Below are positions 56,085 through 64,000 of a stretch of 64,000 nt of DNA, piece by piece (the stretch's first letter is position 1; the number at the start of each line of letters is the position of its first letter). The stretch is from Sialis fuliginosa (Eukaryota; Arthropoda; Insecta; Megaloptera; Sialidae). The stretch spans positions 23,508,701-23,572,700 of the forward strand of contig OY540816.1 in the NCBI GenBank assembly GCA_961205875.1, read 5' to 3'. Under the pieces are notes generated by a model. The model did no database searches. It had not been told where the DNA came from and saw nothing but the letters and a program-made list of their open reading frames with translations. The position numbers and the translations under genes were made by a program.

Positions 56085-57798
56085 AATATCCATAAATTAT
56101 ACACTTAAACCTTGTTCGTGAAATACTCTATTCATTAGTGAAAACCGGAATAAAATCCGTTCAGTAGTTACTGAGAAAATCATGCACAATTTTTTTTTGT
56201 AATTATATATTAATTATTTGTAATTTTTTATGTATCACAGTTGCTAAATTAAATTATATACATTGACAAATTCGGGGGGGGGAGTCTACTTTAGAGGATA
56301 AAAATAAACTTTGTATTTTTTAATATATATATTTTTTAAATAAAAACATTTTAGGAAAGGAGAAATAGTTAGGCATCTTATAAACTGATATTACCCCCTT
56401 GCAGGGCCGTAACTACCACCGGGGCATAAGGGGCTCCAGAGTTACATGTTAATAATAAATTCGTTCGTGTGTAACGCCCCTTAGAACCAATATAGAAGCA
56501 CAGCTGGCTATGTAGATGCTGCTATACTTACTTTATTGTAGGGGATACCAAAAAATTATTGAAATTAAATTTTAGTACGTTGAACCCTGAACCCCATATA
56601 TTGATATTGTACTAGCTCTAATTGGTACGTTAAAAACTATGAGGAACGCGGAATGAATTATAAAACAGTTTTCTAATCAACTCAATAATTACTGGACTGA
56701 TTTTTAATTGAAATTGTACACAGGCTAGATAATTATCGGGTATCGGGGTTGGTAAATGTTACCCTATATTTAAAAAAATGTGTTTAAAGTTATTTTTATA
56801 TTTCCTCTAATTTCACATATAATTAGTGTTTGCACGGGGTAAATAATTTTTTAAGGTATAGAGTGAATTACGAAATCATTATTTTTAATAAAAGAAATTT
56901 AAGTTTGTAAAATTTCATAAAAAAAAGTGTTTCTCACTCGATTCATTTCATAAAATATCCAAGATATAATATTAACATTCTTTGACGAAGATTTAGCGGG
57001 TTTCTATTTCATTTTTTCATTTTTGAATTATCAATTTTTTAAATGATTGTTCATTTTCAAAAACATTATTAGAAATAAAGAAAAAATATTAAGTGAATCT
57101 TTCAAAATTTCAAAATTTCCATTAAAAAAATTAATAATTTCAGAACGCCTCCATAATATTTTTGAAATCAGCACTACAAGACGCATATTTTGATACCCCA
57201 CTTATGCAAATAGAAAAAAAATACTTTTTTTTTTAATCTATGATTTTTTAAAATTAATACGAAGAGCAAAAAAAAGGCATTTACATTGAGGCCCCTTTGT
57301 CATCTAGGGGCCCCATGCAAGCACCCTATTTACCCACAAGATAACACGCAACTGAAGCTTCCATAAGAATATATATAACCTAGAAGATACAACCTATGCA
57401 CAGAAACCAAGACTAATTTCATGTAAGTTCTAATAATTAAAAAAAAAAAACACCAGCCTCAAAACACTTCAGACAAATTAAACATCAAACACAGTATGGA
57501 CTGGTATATTTTCTCTTAACAGCCCCCCACCCCCCACGACTTTTCCATTTCAATTGTGATTTCAACCACTTCTTGAATAAAAAAGAACAATACCTTTACA
57601 ACTAGCAGTAACACCACCACAAGAAAAATATGAATGCTTAAATAACTTATTCGCACTCCGTACTTGTTAATTGGAAACGCTACAGAGACAGTGGCGTCTA
57701 TGTCGTAATATCAAGAGGGATATTGAAATATTATATTACAAGTCTTAGGCCACTATTACAGTATCAAAGAAATTTGACAGATTAATTAGGTATATAAA
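56085..57798. other. AT-rich DNA with repeat fragments
   Basis: 56,195-56,285 is shared with 19.47 kb. CAGGGCCGTAACTACCACCG at 56,404 is one terminus of the 37.46-kb type; the other end is not found. 57,752-57,780 is one end of the PIF/Harbinger-type element (CCACTATTACAGTATCAAAG). A C run lies near 57,523. Confidence 0.4.
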
Positions 57799-58133
57799 TG
57801 TCCGGTATTATAAAGGAGCTAGCAAAATTTTCTAGCTAGCAAGCACTTTCAAATGGGATATTAATTCTGTACTAGTATCTATGGATTAGTTATGGAATTT
57901 AGAGCAGTGACACTTCAACTAATTGTAACACAGTTGGAATCTTTCACCGTACAAAATAATTTTCATAATATCACCACTGTTTTAATACCGTTGGTGTTTA
58001 CTTACTACAACGCGTGCGCGAAACTTGTCAAAGTCATCAACAAACTCCAAAAGAACTGTCATATAAGTTTGATATCTCATTTGAAAGTGCTTGCTAGCTA
58101 GCAAATTTGCTAACACCTTTATAATACCGGAAA
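57799..58133. mobile_element. third copy of the TGTCCGG miniature element
   Basis: TGTCCGGTATTATAAAGGAG at the left and ATAATACCGGAAA at the right are inverted. This copy keeps the GCGTGCGCGAAACTTG stretch missing from the 7.16-kb copy. The plus frame at 57,892-58,101 is inside the element and not a gene. Confidence 0.8.
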
Positions 58134-58560
58134 TTAAAGTTAATGATGTAAGCTATATTTAAAAAAAAAGTTGGAGTCTGTAGGATCGCGCCAAGCTGAG
58201 ATATTAACTATTCAACTTATTTGTTAATTTATCAATTTTAATTAATTGACATTTTCGGTGATTTTCGAACATTTTTTAGGTGGAGAGAGACTTTTTAAAA
58301 ATAATAAAATAAAGAATCGTAAAATTGTTAACAATGTAAAGCAGTTGCTATGATAATATAATAATTAATAAATAGATTACACTAATAATTAGTTTAAATG
58401 TCCACCATTTTGACACCCATTGGCCAATTGTCTATAAATTAAGCTATTATAGAGTTAAGTATCCATAGATTATGATTCAGTATTTGCAGTATACATATGT
58501 AATCAATTATCAACAAATATTTCTAATTTAGTATATTTAATTAAACAACCGAATTTTTCA
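58134..58560. other. satellite relic and element fragment
   Basis: 58,150-58,235 is an antisense single unit of the 184-bp satellite. 58,322-58,540 matches the ACTGGCACCAGT element interior. Confidence 0.55.
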
Positions 58561-58735
58561 TTAAAATTAATAAATAAATTAATTACTGGAAAAACAGAGA
58601 AACTGTGGTTTCTAGTCACTTAAACTAAAATTATACACCTTAACCACAATAAAACAATGTCACTCGACACGTGTTTCGACTGATGAGGACTTCTTGTGAA
58701 GTCGAAACACGTGTTTTATTGTGGTTATAAATAAA
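58561..58735 (+). mobile_element. element with a 15-bp hairpin and hammerhead-like core
   Basis: ACACGTGTTTCGACT (58,667-58,681) and AGTCGAAACACGTGT (58,700-58,714) are perfect inverted repeats around an 18-base loop. The same segment reads CTGATGA, G, GACTTC-TTGT-GAAGTC, GAAAC, a hammerhead-like order with one extra base after CTGATGA. The flank GAAACTGTGGTTTCTAGTCA also occurs at 48.49 kb without the hairpin. Confidence 0.55.
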
Positions 58736-58827
58736 TTAATAATTAATAAAAGGATCTAATTAAGCCCCGCCACTGGCTGGTCATGGCGGGGGTGTATGTG
58801 TGAAGGTGTATTGTCGACACCCGCCCC

Positions 58828-58927
58828 TATAAAAGGGGTGAAACACAGTCAGGGGGGTTGGAAACAACCACTCAAAGTACGCACGTAATTTTATTAAGTT
58901 GTACTTCCGATCGGCGAGAGAAAATTT
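58828..58927 (+). promoter_or_regulatory. TATA-box promoter and leader of a secreted-protein gene
   Basis: TATAAAAG at 58,828-58,835 lies within CCTATAAAAGGGG. A CAGTCAGG word about 20-25 bp further resembles an initiator, somewhat closer than usual. The leader then runs about 75 bp to the ATG. The GC-richer block at 58,765-58,860 supports a promoter. An LTR promoter is an alternative. Confidence 0.5.
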
Positions 58928-58995
58928 ATGGCGCGAAATTTAATATTTTTCACTTGTGTTTTTTTATTCCTGTTATTGAATTGTTACATGCATAG
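58928..58995 (+). CDS. signal-peptide first exon of an unidentified secreted protein
   Basis: ATG opens a frame beginning MARNLIFFTCVFLFLLL: a basic residue near the start, then a long hydrophobic core, then NCYMH, where cleavage could occur. The exon ends ATGCATAG before a GTATGT donor at 58,996, leaving the frame in phase 2. A short first exon that carries the signal peptide is usual for insect cuticle, peptide and venom-type secreted proteins. Unspliced, the frame stops after six more codons, so a 28-residue product is the alternative. No following exon in phase was found before the window ends. Confidence 0.5.
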
Positions 58996-58999
58996 GTAT

Positions 59000-59350
59000 G
59001 TACTTCTACTCTAGAGGGTGTCACATTACAGGTGTTTTTATGTCACACTGTCAAATCGAGTTATTTATTGTTTTATTTATATATTTATGAAAAGATGCGG
59101 TAAATTCTATATCAAGAAAAAACTTTTATTTCATAAAATTTTTCAACTGCAAATACCTTTTCTTGCTCTGCACTTTGTATATTTCTCTCTTACAAATTAT
59201 GTTGACTTTTTTTGGCTCTACACTTTTTTATATTTTTTCTGTTTGCAATTTTTCAACTGCACAAATTACTGCAGAAATAAGTTACAACTACACATTTAAA
59301 TAACCCCTGTTATATTTAACATAATTCATAATTTAAATTTTCCCTTATTA
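59000..59350 (-). mobile_element. partial antisense copy of the 30.15-kb hAT-like interior
   Basis: TTTTTCAACTGCA words repeat as the complement of the TGCAGTTGTAAAA repeats, and AATAACCCCTGTTAT resembles the reversed left part. The plus frame at 59,018-59,299 comes from these repeats. Confidence 0.6.
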
Positions 59351-60480
59351 AATTACTTCTTCGCAATATCCGAAGGACAGGAGGAAGCTATGTGATCATT
59401 TCTAAACAAATGTAACCTCCGATTTTTAGGGTTCCGTAGAAAACTAGGATATATAGGAAATATAGTTTCGCTCTGTCCGATTAAGATGAAATTTGGTATA
59501 CGGACGTAGATTGATACCCCAAAAACAAAAATGAGTTTTTTGAAAAAAAAATTTTGGACCCCTTCCCATCGACTAGTTCGTGTTTCGACTTCATAAGAAT
59601 TCCTCATCAGGAAGTTAATACGAAATTGAACTAATATACCCTATACCTTTTAGTTTTGTCAGTTAAGTATTAGTACAAATAGGGGTAAAAAATATCAACC
59701 ACAAAATCAATTTAAAAACTACACACACGCGGTTGTATATTAAACATCTATTTATATTAATAACCGCTTTAGCAAGAAGAAGAAGAAGCAAAACACATCA
59801 CGCAAATAATCAACAAGGAAAAATAAAAATGACGCCATTAATGCCTTTATAATTATACAGAGTGTAATATCGAATCTGTAATTTCCTATAAGCTTGTAAT
59901 TATTTTATTTCTCATAACAGTTAAATGTACATGAAGTTTAAACGTTTGGACTTAAAAAAAAACAAACATTAATGTATACAGGGACGTAGATAAATATAAT
60001 AATAATAAACTTATGAAAAATTTAATAAACCCTAAAAAAAAATTTCTATTGTTAATCCGATTTTTGTAAAATTCTCTGAATTCATTCTGACTATTTTTAC
60101 CATGATATCTGTGTGTGTGGCGATCTGTTTCTACAATGCATAGAAGGGTTAAGAGTATTATACCCCCCCCCTCTCCCAGTTTTATTAATTAATTAATTTC
60201 TCTCGTAATCTTTCGTTGTATAAAAAACATTCAACTAACCAACAAGAAAATAATTTAATCGCTTTGGGTTTTGAAGGTTTTAAACGACACAAAATTTAAT
60301 ATTGATGCACAGCAAAAATGTCATCTTCAAAATAGGATATGACCTAAACAAGCGGCCTTGGGAATAGTCAAAATTACCATACATACAAACATACTGAATT
60401 AATAATTATATTTCAAAGAAATCAAGACTGAAAGGTGTGCATAAGCGATTAAAATTATACAATACCTTATATTAACGACA
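59351..60480. other. AT-rich DNA with family fragments
   Basis: 59,358-59,440 starts CTTCTTCGCAATATCCGAAG, a diverged CGAGGAAGC-family end. TAGGGTTCCGTAG and GATGAAATTTGGTATACGG follow. A C run lies near 60,163. Nothing gene-like is seen. Confidence 0.4.
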
Positions 60481-60675
60481 CTCCAGTGGCGTACCGTGGT
60501 TTCTGCCACCCGGGGCAAATGGCAAATGTCAAATATACCCCCCTCCCCCTTTTCAATACTAACTAAATATGAAAATTAAAGATCTTTTTTTCGAATTTAC
60601 TGCTAGGAATCCACAATTTTGCCGCCCTTAACAAAATGCCCCCTTTGCCCCACCCCCCTCGGTACGCTACTGGAG
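60481..60675. mobile_element. MITE, CTCCAGTGGCGTACCG termini
   Basis: CTCCAGTGGCGTACCG and CGGTACGCTACTGGAG are inverted with one mismatch. The interior has GCCACCCGGGGCAAATGGCA near the left and a GCCCCTTTG block at the right. GACACTC occurs just outside both ends, slightly out of register. Confidence 0.8.
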
Positions 60676-60888
60676 ACACTCACTGTTAGAAATATGACAA
60701 CGATGCCATTTTTAACCAACTGATTTTTAAAAAAATTCATCTTTACCAAGTTTAAAAAAAATTGAAAATAATGTACTTAATAATAAAAAGTATATTTAAT
60801 GAAATTAATTGATAAAATGAAAAAAATACAGCTATGATAAATCGATTCAAGCTGTCAGAACTCTATGAGTATCTCTGCTGATGTTAAC

Positions 60889-61025
60889 CAACGTTTCGTA
60901 AACTTTTCAAAAGCCCTGAAGATACTATTTGCAATGTGCGACAAAAAGTCCGATATAACGAAGTAATTGACGCGGCTTACACCCAGAAGCCAAGAGTCAT
61001 TATAAGATCACCACGAAAGCCTTAA
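60889..61025 (+). mobile_element. Penelope-like copy, core decayed
   Basis: CCAACGTTTCGTAA (antisense) is followed by AAGCCCTGAAGATACTAT, a decayed GACAAAAAG where GACGAAACG is expected, and then the ACGCGGCTTACACCCAGAAG tail. CGAATGTCCTCTGTAATTTG and GACGTAACGTTGG at 61,228-61,275 are a further relic. Confidence 0.6.
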
Positions 61026-61614
61026 AAAATGGTTAAAAATTTAACTTGTCTCAGTTTTAAAGAATTGTCAATAATAATAATGATTTTAGTTTTGTTATTA
61101 AATTAAAAATAAAATTAAAATATTTATTATTTTAATAAAAATTTAAAAAATCGAATTCAGATGAGACAAGTTCAAACTTTCGACAAAATGAAACCGAGAC
61201 TTATGTACCTATAGTCTTTTCTCATCTCCATTACGTCACGAATGTCCTCTGTAATTTGTGACGTAACGTTGGTTAAATTACCATTCCACAGTTTCAACTT
61301 ATTAAATTAAATTAACAGTAAATATTTTTTTCTTTCAGTTTAATTAATTCCTATCAAAACAAAAAACTTTAGGTGTTTAAAGATGACAATAATTTATACC
61401 CCATATTAATCAAATTACGACCAAATTTATCATAAAATCATAAAAAGTAACATAAAATTCATTTAAACGTTAAATTTGCAACAATCAGAATAATTCAAAT
61501 TAGTAAATAAAGTAACTGAAAATATTTTTCAACGATAAGATTCATGCAACAATTAAAAATATATCGAAAATCTTCAAAAGTCAATAAAAAAAAATTGAAT
61601 ACACATGAGTTCTA

Positions 61615-61804
61615 AAAGTAGTTCGTTCAATTTAAAAAAAAATCGAGATATCGGTGGATTTTGAAAGAAATTTTGGCATTATTTAATATTGTAATGACTA
61701 AGCGAATTTTACTCAAAATTGACATTATAAAATGAAATAATGCCAAAAATTCTGACTGACATCTCGATTTTTTTTAAATGTAACGAACGAGTTTTAGAAC
61801 TCAT
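61615..61804. mobile_element. full-length hairpin MITE
   Basis: ATGAGTTCTAAAA at the left and TTTTAGAACTCAT at the right are perfect inverted ends. Arms of about 85 bp pair with few mismatches (GTTCGTT, AAAAATCGAGAT, TTTTGGCATTATTT). No duplication is obvious in the AT-rich flanks. Confidence 0.8.
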
Positions 61805-61809
61805 ATATT

Positions 61810-62260
61810 TCAAATATATTTACAACAATGATATAATAAAATTGCAACAATTAATTTTAAAATTCAAATTTTTTTTTTTTAAATCTATCTCGTAATGTCA
61901 CCAATATAATCTTACCAATTAACAATCAATACAAACACAAACACACTTAAAAAAATATATATTTATAACAATGTTATAATAAAATTGCAACAATTAATTT
62001 TAAAATTCAAATACTTTTTTTTTAAATCTATCTCGTAATGTCACCAATAAAATACTACTAATTAACAACAAATACAAACACAAACACACTTAAAAAAATA
62101 TATTACAAATATATTTATAACAATGTTATAATAAAATTGCAACAATCAATTTTAAAATTCAAATATTTAAAAAAAATCTATCTCATAATGTCACCAATAA
62201 AATACTACCAATTAACAATCAATACAAACAAAAACACACTTTAAAAAAATTACAACAATC
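61810..62260. repeat. tandem repeat, three copies of 142-154 bp
   Basis: AACAATGTTATAATAAAATT-like words start at 61,823, 61,977 and 62,119. Each unit continues with AAATCTATCTCGTAATGTCA and CAATACAAACACAAACACAC. A decayed fourth copy may extend to 62,400. Confidence 0.85.
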
Positions 62261-62399
62261 AAATAATAAAATTTCAACAATCAAATAATTTTTTTTAAAT
62301 AAATCTATCTCGTGACTCCTAAAAAATAATAACACCAATCAAATAAAATAAAATAATAACAACACAAACCTTAATAACACCAATTAACAATCAAATTAA

Positions 62400-62672
62400 C
62401 TGTCAAAACACCACATACACACACACCCACGCACGCACACTCGCACGACTAGAGAAACAAACGTACGCACAGTGTTACCAACCAACCAACAACAATACGA
62501 ATCGACACAGCCCGCTCGAAACGCAAACGGAAACTGATCGCAGCAGCGCCGCACACGACTTCCGCATTTGGCGCGTGTCCGACAAGGAGCGCACCCACCA
62601 GCCGTCTTTATCCACCCCTATCTGTATTAGAATAGAATCATATGAATACACCTGCGGGGTATTATTGGCCAT
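62400..62672 (-). promoter_or_regulatory. GC-rich promoter-like region with initiator, minus strand
   Basis: On the minus strand GATCAGTTTCC holds a TCAGTT initiator with the start base near 62,535. The leader downstream is GT- and CpG-rich (GAGTGTGCGTGCGTG), a style common in insect 5' UTRs. Upstream lies GC-rich sequence with an E2F-type TTTGGCGCG word at 62,568 (plus) and a GACTTCCGC word. An ATG at 62,672 starts MANNTPQ before a GTGTAT site, and both strands are open for more than 60 codons, so an exon is also possible. Confidence 0.4.
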
Positions 62673-62949
62673 GGCCTTCTACGGAATCAAAATAAACAGT
62701 TGAAATTTACAAAGCCGCCTACGATTCTATGGAATGTACATTATTATTGTTACTTGATGTATTAATTTTGTTTCTTTTTATGAGGCGGATGTAACTGGTA
62801 ACTTTTTGCATACCTTTTATGATTGTTTAACGGTTAATTCTTGATGCTTGTAACGATAAATTTACATTATACTTATTTTAATATTTGGCTAAGAATAAAT
62901 ATAAAAATTTTAAAAAAATGAATTTTAATTGTTGGGTAAATGCACAGTG

Positions 62950-63332
62950 CTTCCTCGTGCTGAATTCACCAAAGGTAGTTAATTATTGAATAATTTAAAT
63001 AAAAAGCGATACGGTTAATGTCGTTCTTGACATATCTTGAAAAAATTATTTTAAGATGTTACCCCTCCCCCTTACACACGATTTTAATGAATTTGAAATG
63101 GGATCGCCCTTAAGCTAGATCCAATCAAGTTTCATTAATATCGGTTCAGTGGTTCATGAGTTATGCGTGTGACAAGGATTCAAGGGACAGACAGACAGAC
63201 ACGGAACGAAAATCGTTTGTCTTGACTTGAAACGGGAAGATTATTTTAAAATTTTGAAAACGAAGAACAATTTTTTTTCTCATTTTAAAACGATCACAAA
63301 GTTTCTCGTACCTTCGATATTGCGAGTAAACA
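62950..63332 (-). mobile_element. GCTTCCTCG...CGAG element with a central deletion
   Basis: It starts GCTTCCTCGTGCTGAATTCA and ends CGATATTGCGAGTAAAC, with the terminal CGAGGAAGC decayed. The segment between AAGCGATAC and GTCGTTCTTGACATATCTTG is missing relative to the 34.1-kb copy. A GACA tract is at 63,187. Confidence 0.7.
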
Positions 63333-63896
63333 AAAAAAAATTTTTTTTCGGAAATAATATATTTTTCTCATACTGTTATAAGTGACCCACTTCTAAAAAC
63401 GTTTGAGTACTGCTGGAATATAGATATGATTTAGAATTCGTGTACCGAATTTTAATTCTTATATTAAGTAAAAAAGTTTATATATGTCCGGAAATTCTTC
63501 GTGTTGGTATTATAGCAATAACCCCCCCTTCCCTCTTTAATTTAGCCCCATGATTAAAAAACCTCCTAAAACGCATTAATTGAATTCAACATACAAGCGG
63601 TCGAAGCCGCGGGAGATAGTAAATGGTACAGTTAAAGTTAAAAAAAATAGGCAAATATTCAAATTATTATTTTATTTATCATAGATTTTTGCTACATCAT
63701 TTTTAATTTAATATGTAATTATGTGATCAACACATTTACCTATCCTATATCAATAATAATAAAAATTAAAAACAATTTATAAAATGACAACAATCAACTT
63801 AAAATTTAATTAAATAAGAAACCACGACGTCACAACTAAAAAAAATATATATTTTTTAATTGTTGCATTTCAAACCACATTCAAAAATGTCCTAAC
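63333..63896. other. AT-rich DNA
   Basis: TGTCCGGAAATTCTTCGTG at 63,486 is shared with the interior of the 43.07-kb MITE. 63,650-63,896 is AT-rich and would be intron of the exon at the right edge. Confidence 0.4.
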
Positions 63897-64000
63897 CTTT
63901 AAAATCGGAGACTTTACTGAAGAACAATCATTTTCACATTTTTCCGGTACATCGTCACCTAAACACGATGTTTCACCCATATTTTCTTCTTCAGGATTCA
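63897..64000 (-). CDS. acidic coding exon, cut by the window edge
   Basis: On the minus strand 34 codons run from the edge to a TTAAAG/GTTAGG donor at 63,896. The sequence is NPEEENMGETSCLGDDVPEK, then CENDCSSVKSPILK, ending in phase 0. Past the donor the frame continues only eight codons to a stop. The plus strand is also open, but its FSSS-rich reading is what antisense of an acidic exon gives. Composition suggests a disordered acidic region with a KSP site. The family is not recognised. In phase it could be followed by the 51,507-51,582 exon. Confidence 0.55.

Noticed and set aside
57892..58101. 69-codon plus-strand frame
   Set aside because: It lies wholly inside the third copy of the TGTCCGG miniature element.
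59018..59299. Hydrophobic plus-strand frame just after the signal-peptide exon
   Set aside because: It matches the reversed interior repeats of the 30.15-kb hAT-like element.

Overview
This window looks like non-coding, repeat-rich nuclear DNA of an arthropod, most likely an insect. It is strongly AT-rich, coding-like segments are short and far apart, and they end at GT/AG splice signals. Short TTAGG-type tracts occur near 5,896 and 50,703. Several repeat families are of kinds common in insect genomes: hAT, PIF/Harbinger and Tc1/mariner miniature elements, a LINE tail, and Penelope-like hairpins. The order of insect cannot be settled from the sequence; Lepidoptera and Hemiptera both fit.

Genes. 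No complete gene lies inside the window. The best-supported coding pieces are on the minus strand: a first coding exon (11,587-11,862) and a second exon (10,612-10,896) of one Ser/Pro-rich protein joined by a 690-bp intron; a 76-bp internal exon (51,507-51,582); and an acidic exon cut by the right edge (63,897-64,000). A GC-rich start region with an arthropod-type initiator sits near 62,535, also on the minus strand. These may belong to one long minus-strand gene or to two. On the plus strand, a TATA box (58,828), a short leader and an ATG (58,928) open a signal-peptide exon that ends at a GTATGT donor (58,996). I do not recognise any of these proteins.

Repeats, left to right. 1-620 holds degenerate tandem copies. 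2,404-5,160 is a 184-bp satellite whose left edge is split by the 3' end of a LINE. 7.1-8.3 kb holds two hairpin miniature elements. 11.4-13.4 kb holds two hAT-like elements, one with long inner inverted arms. 15.1 kb is a mariner-like element and 16.6-17.1 kb an 83-bp minisatellite. 18-26 kb mixes a hAT-like element with 8-bp target duplications and several families carrying GTCT tracts. 27-36 kb holds two PIF/Harbinger-type elements with a MADF-domain relic, a pogo-like element, and a hAT-like element inserted inside another element. 36-50 kb holds Penelope-like hairpins with hammerhead-like cores, another hAT-like element, foldback copies and a hairpin built of 21-bp palindromic units. 50-64 kb holds an E2F-like minisatellite, further tandem arrays and more hairpin elements.

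No intact transposase, reverse transcriptase, rRNA, tRNA or CRISPR array was seen. All mobile elements appear non-autonomous or dead. What stands out most is the density of foldback DNA, the nested insertions with clean target duplications, and the hammerhead-like family.
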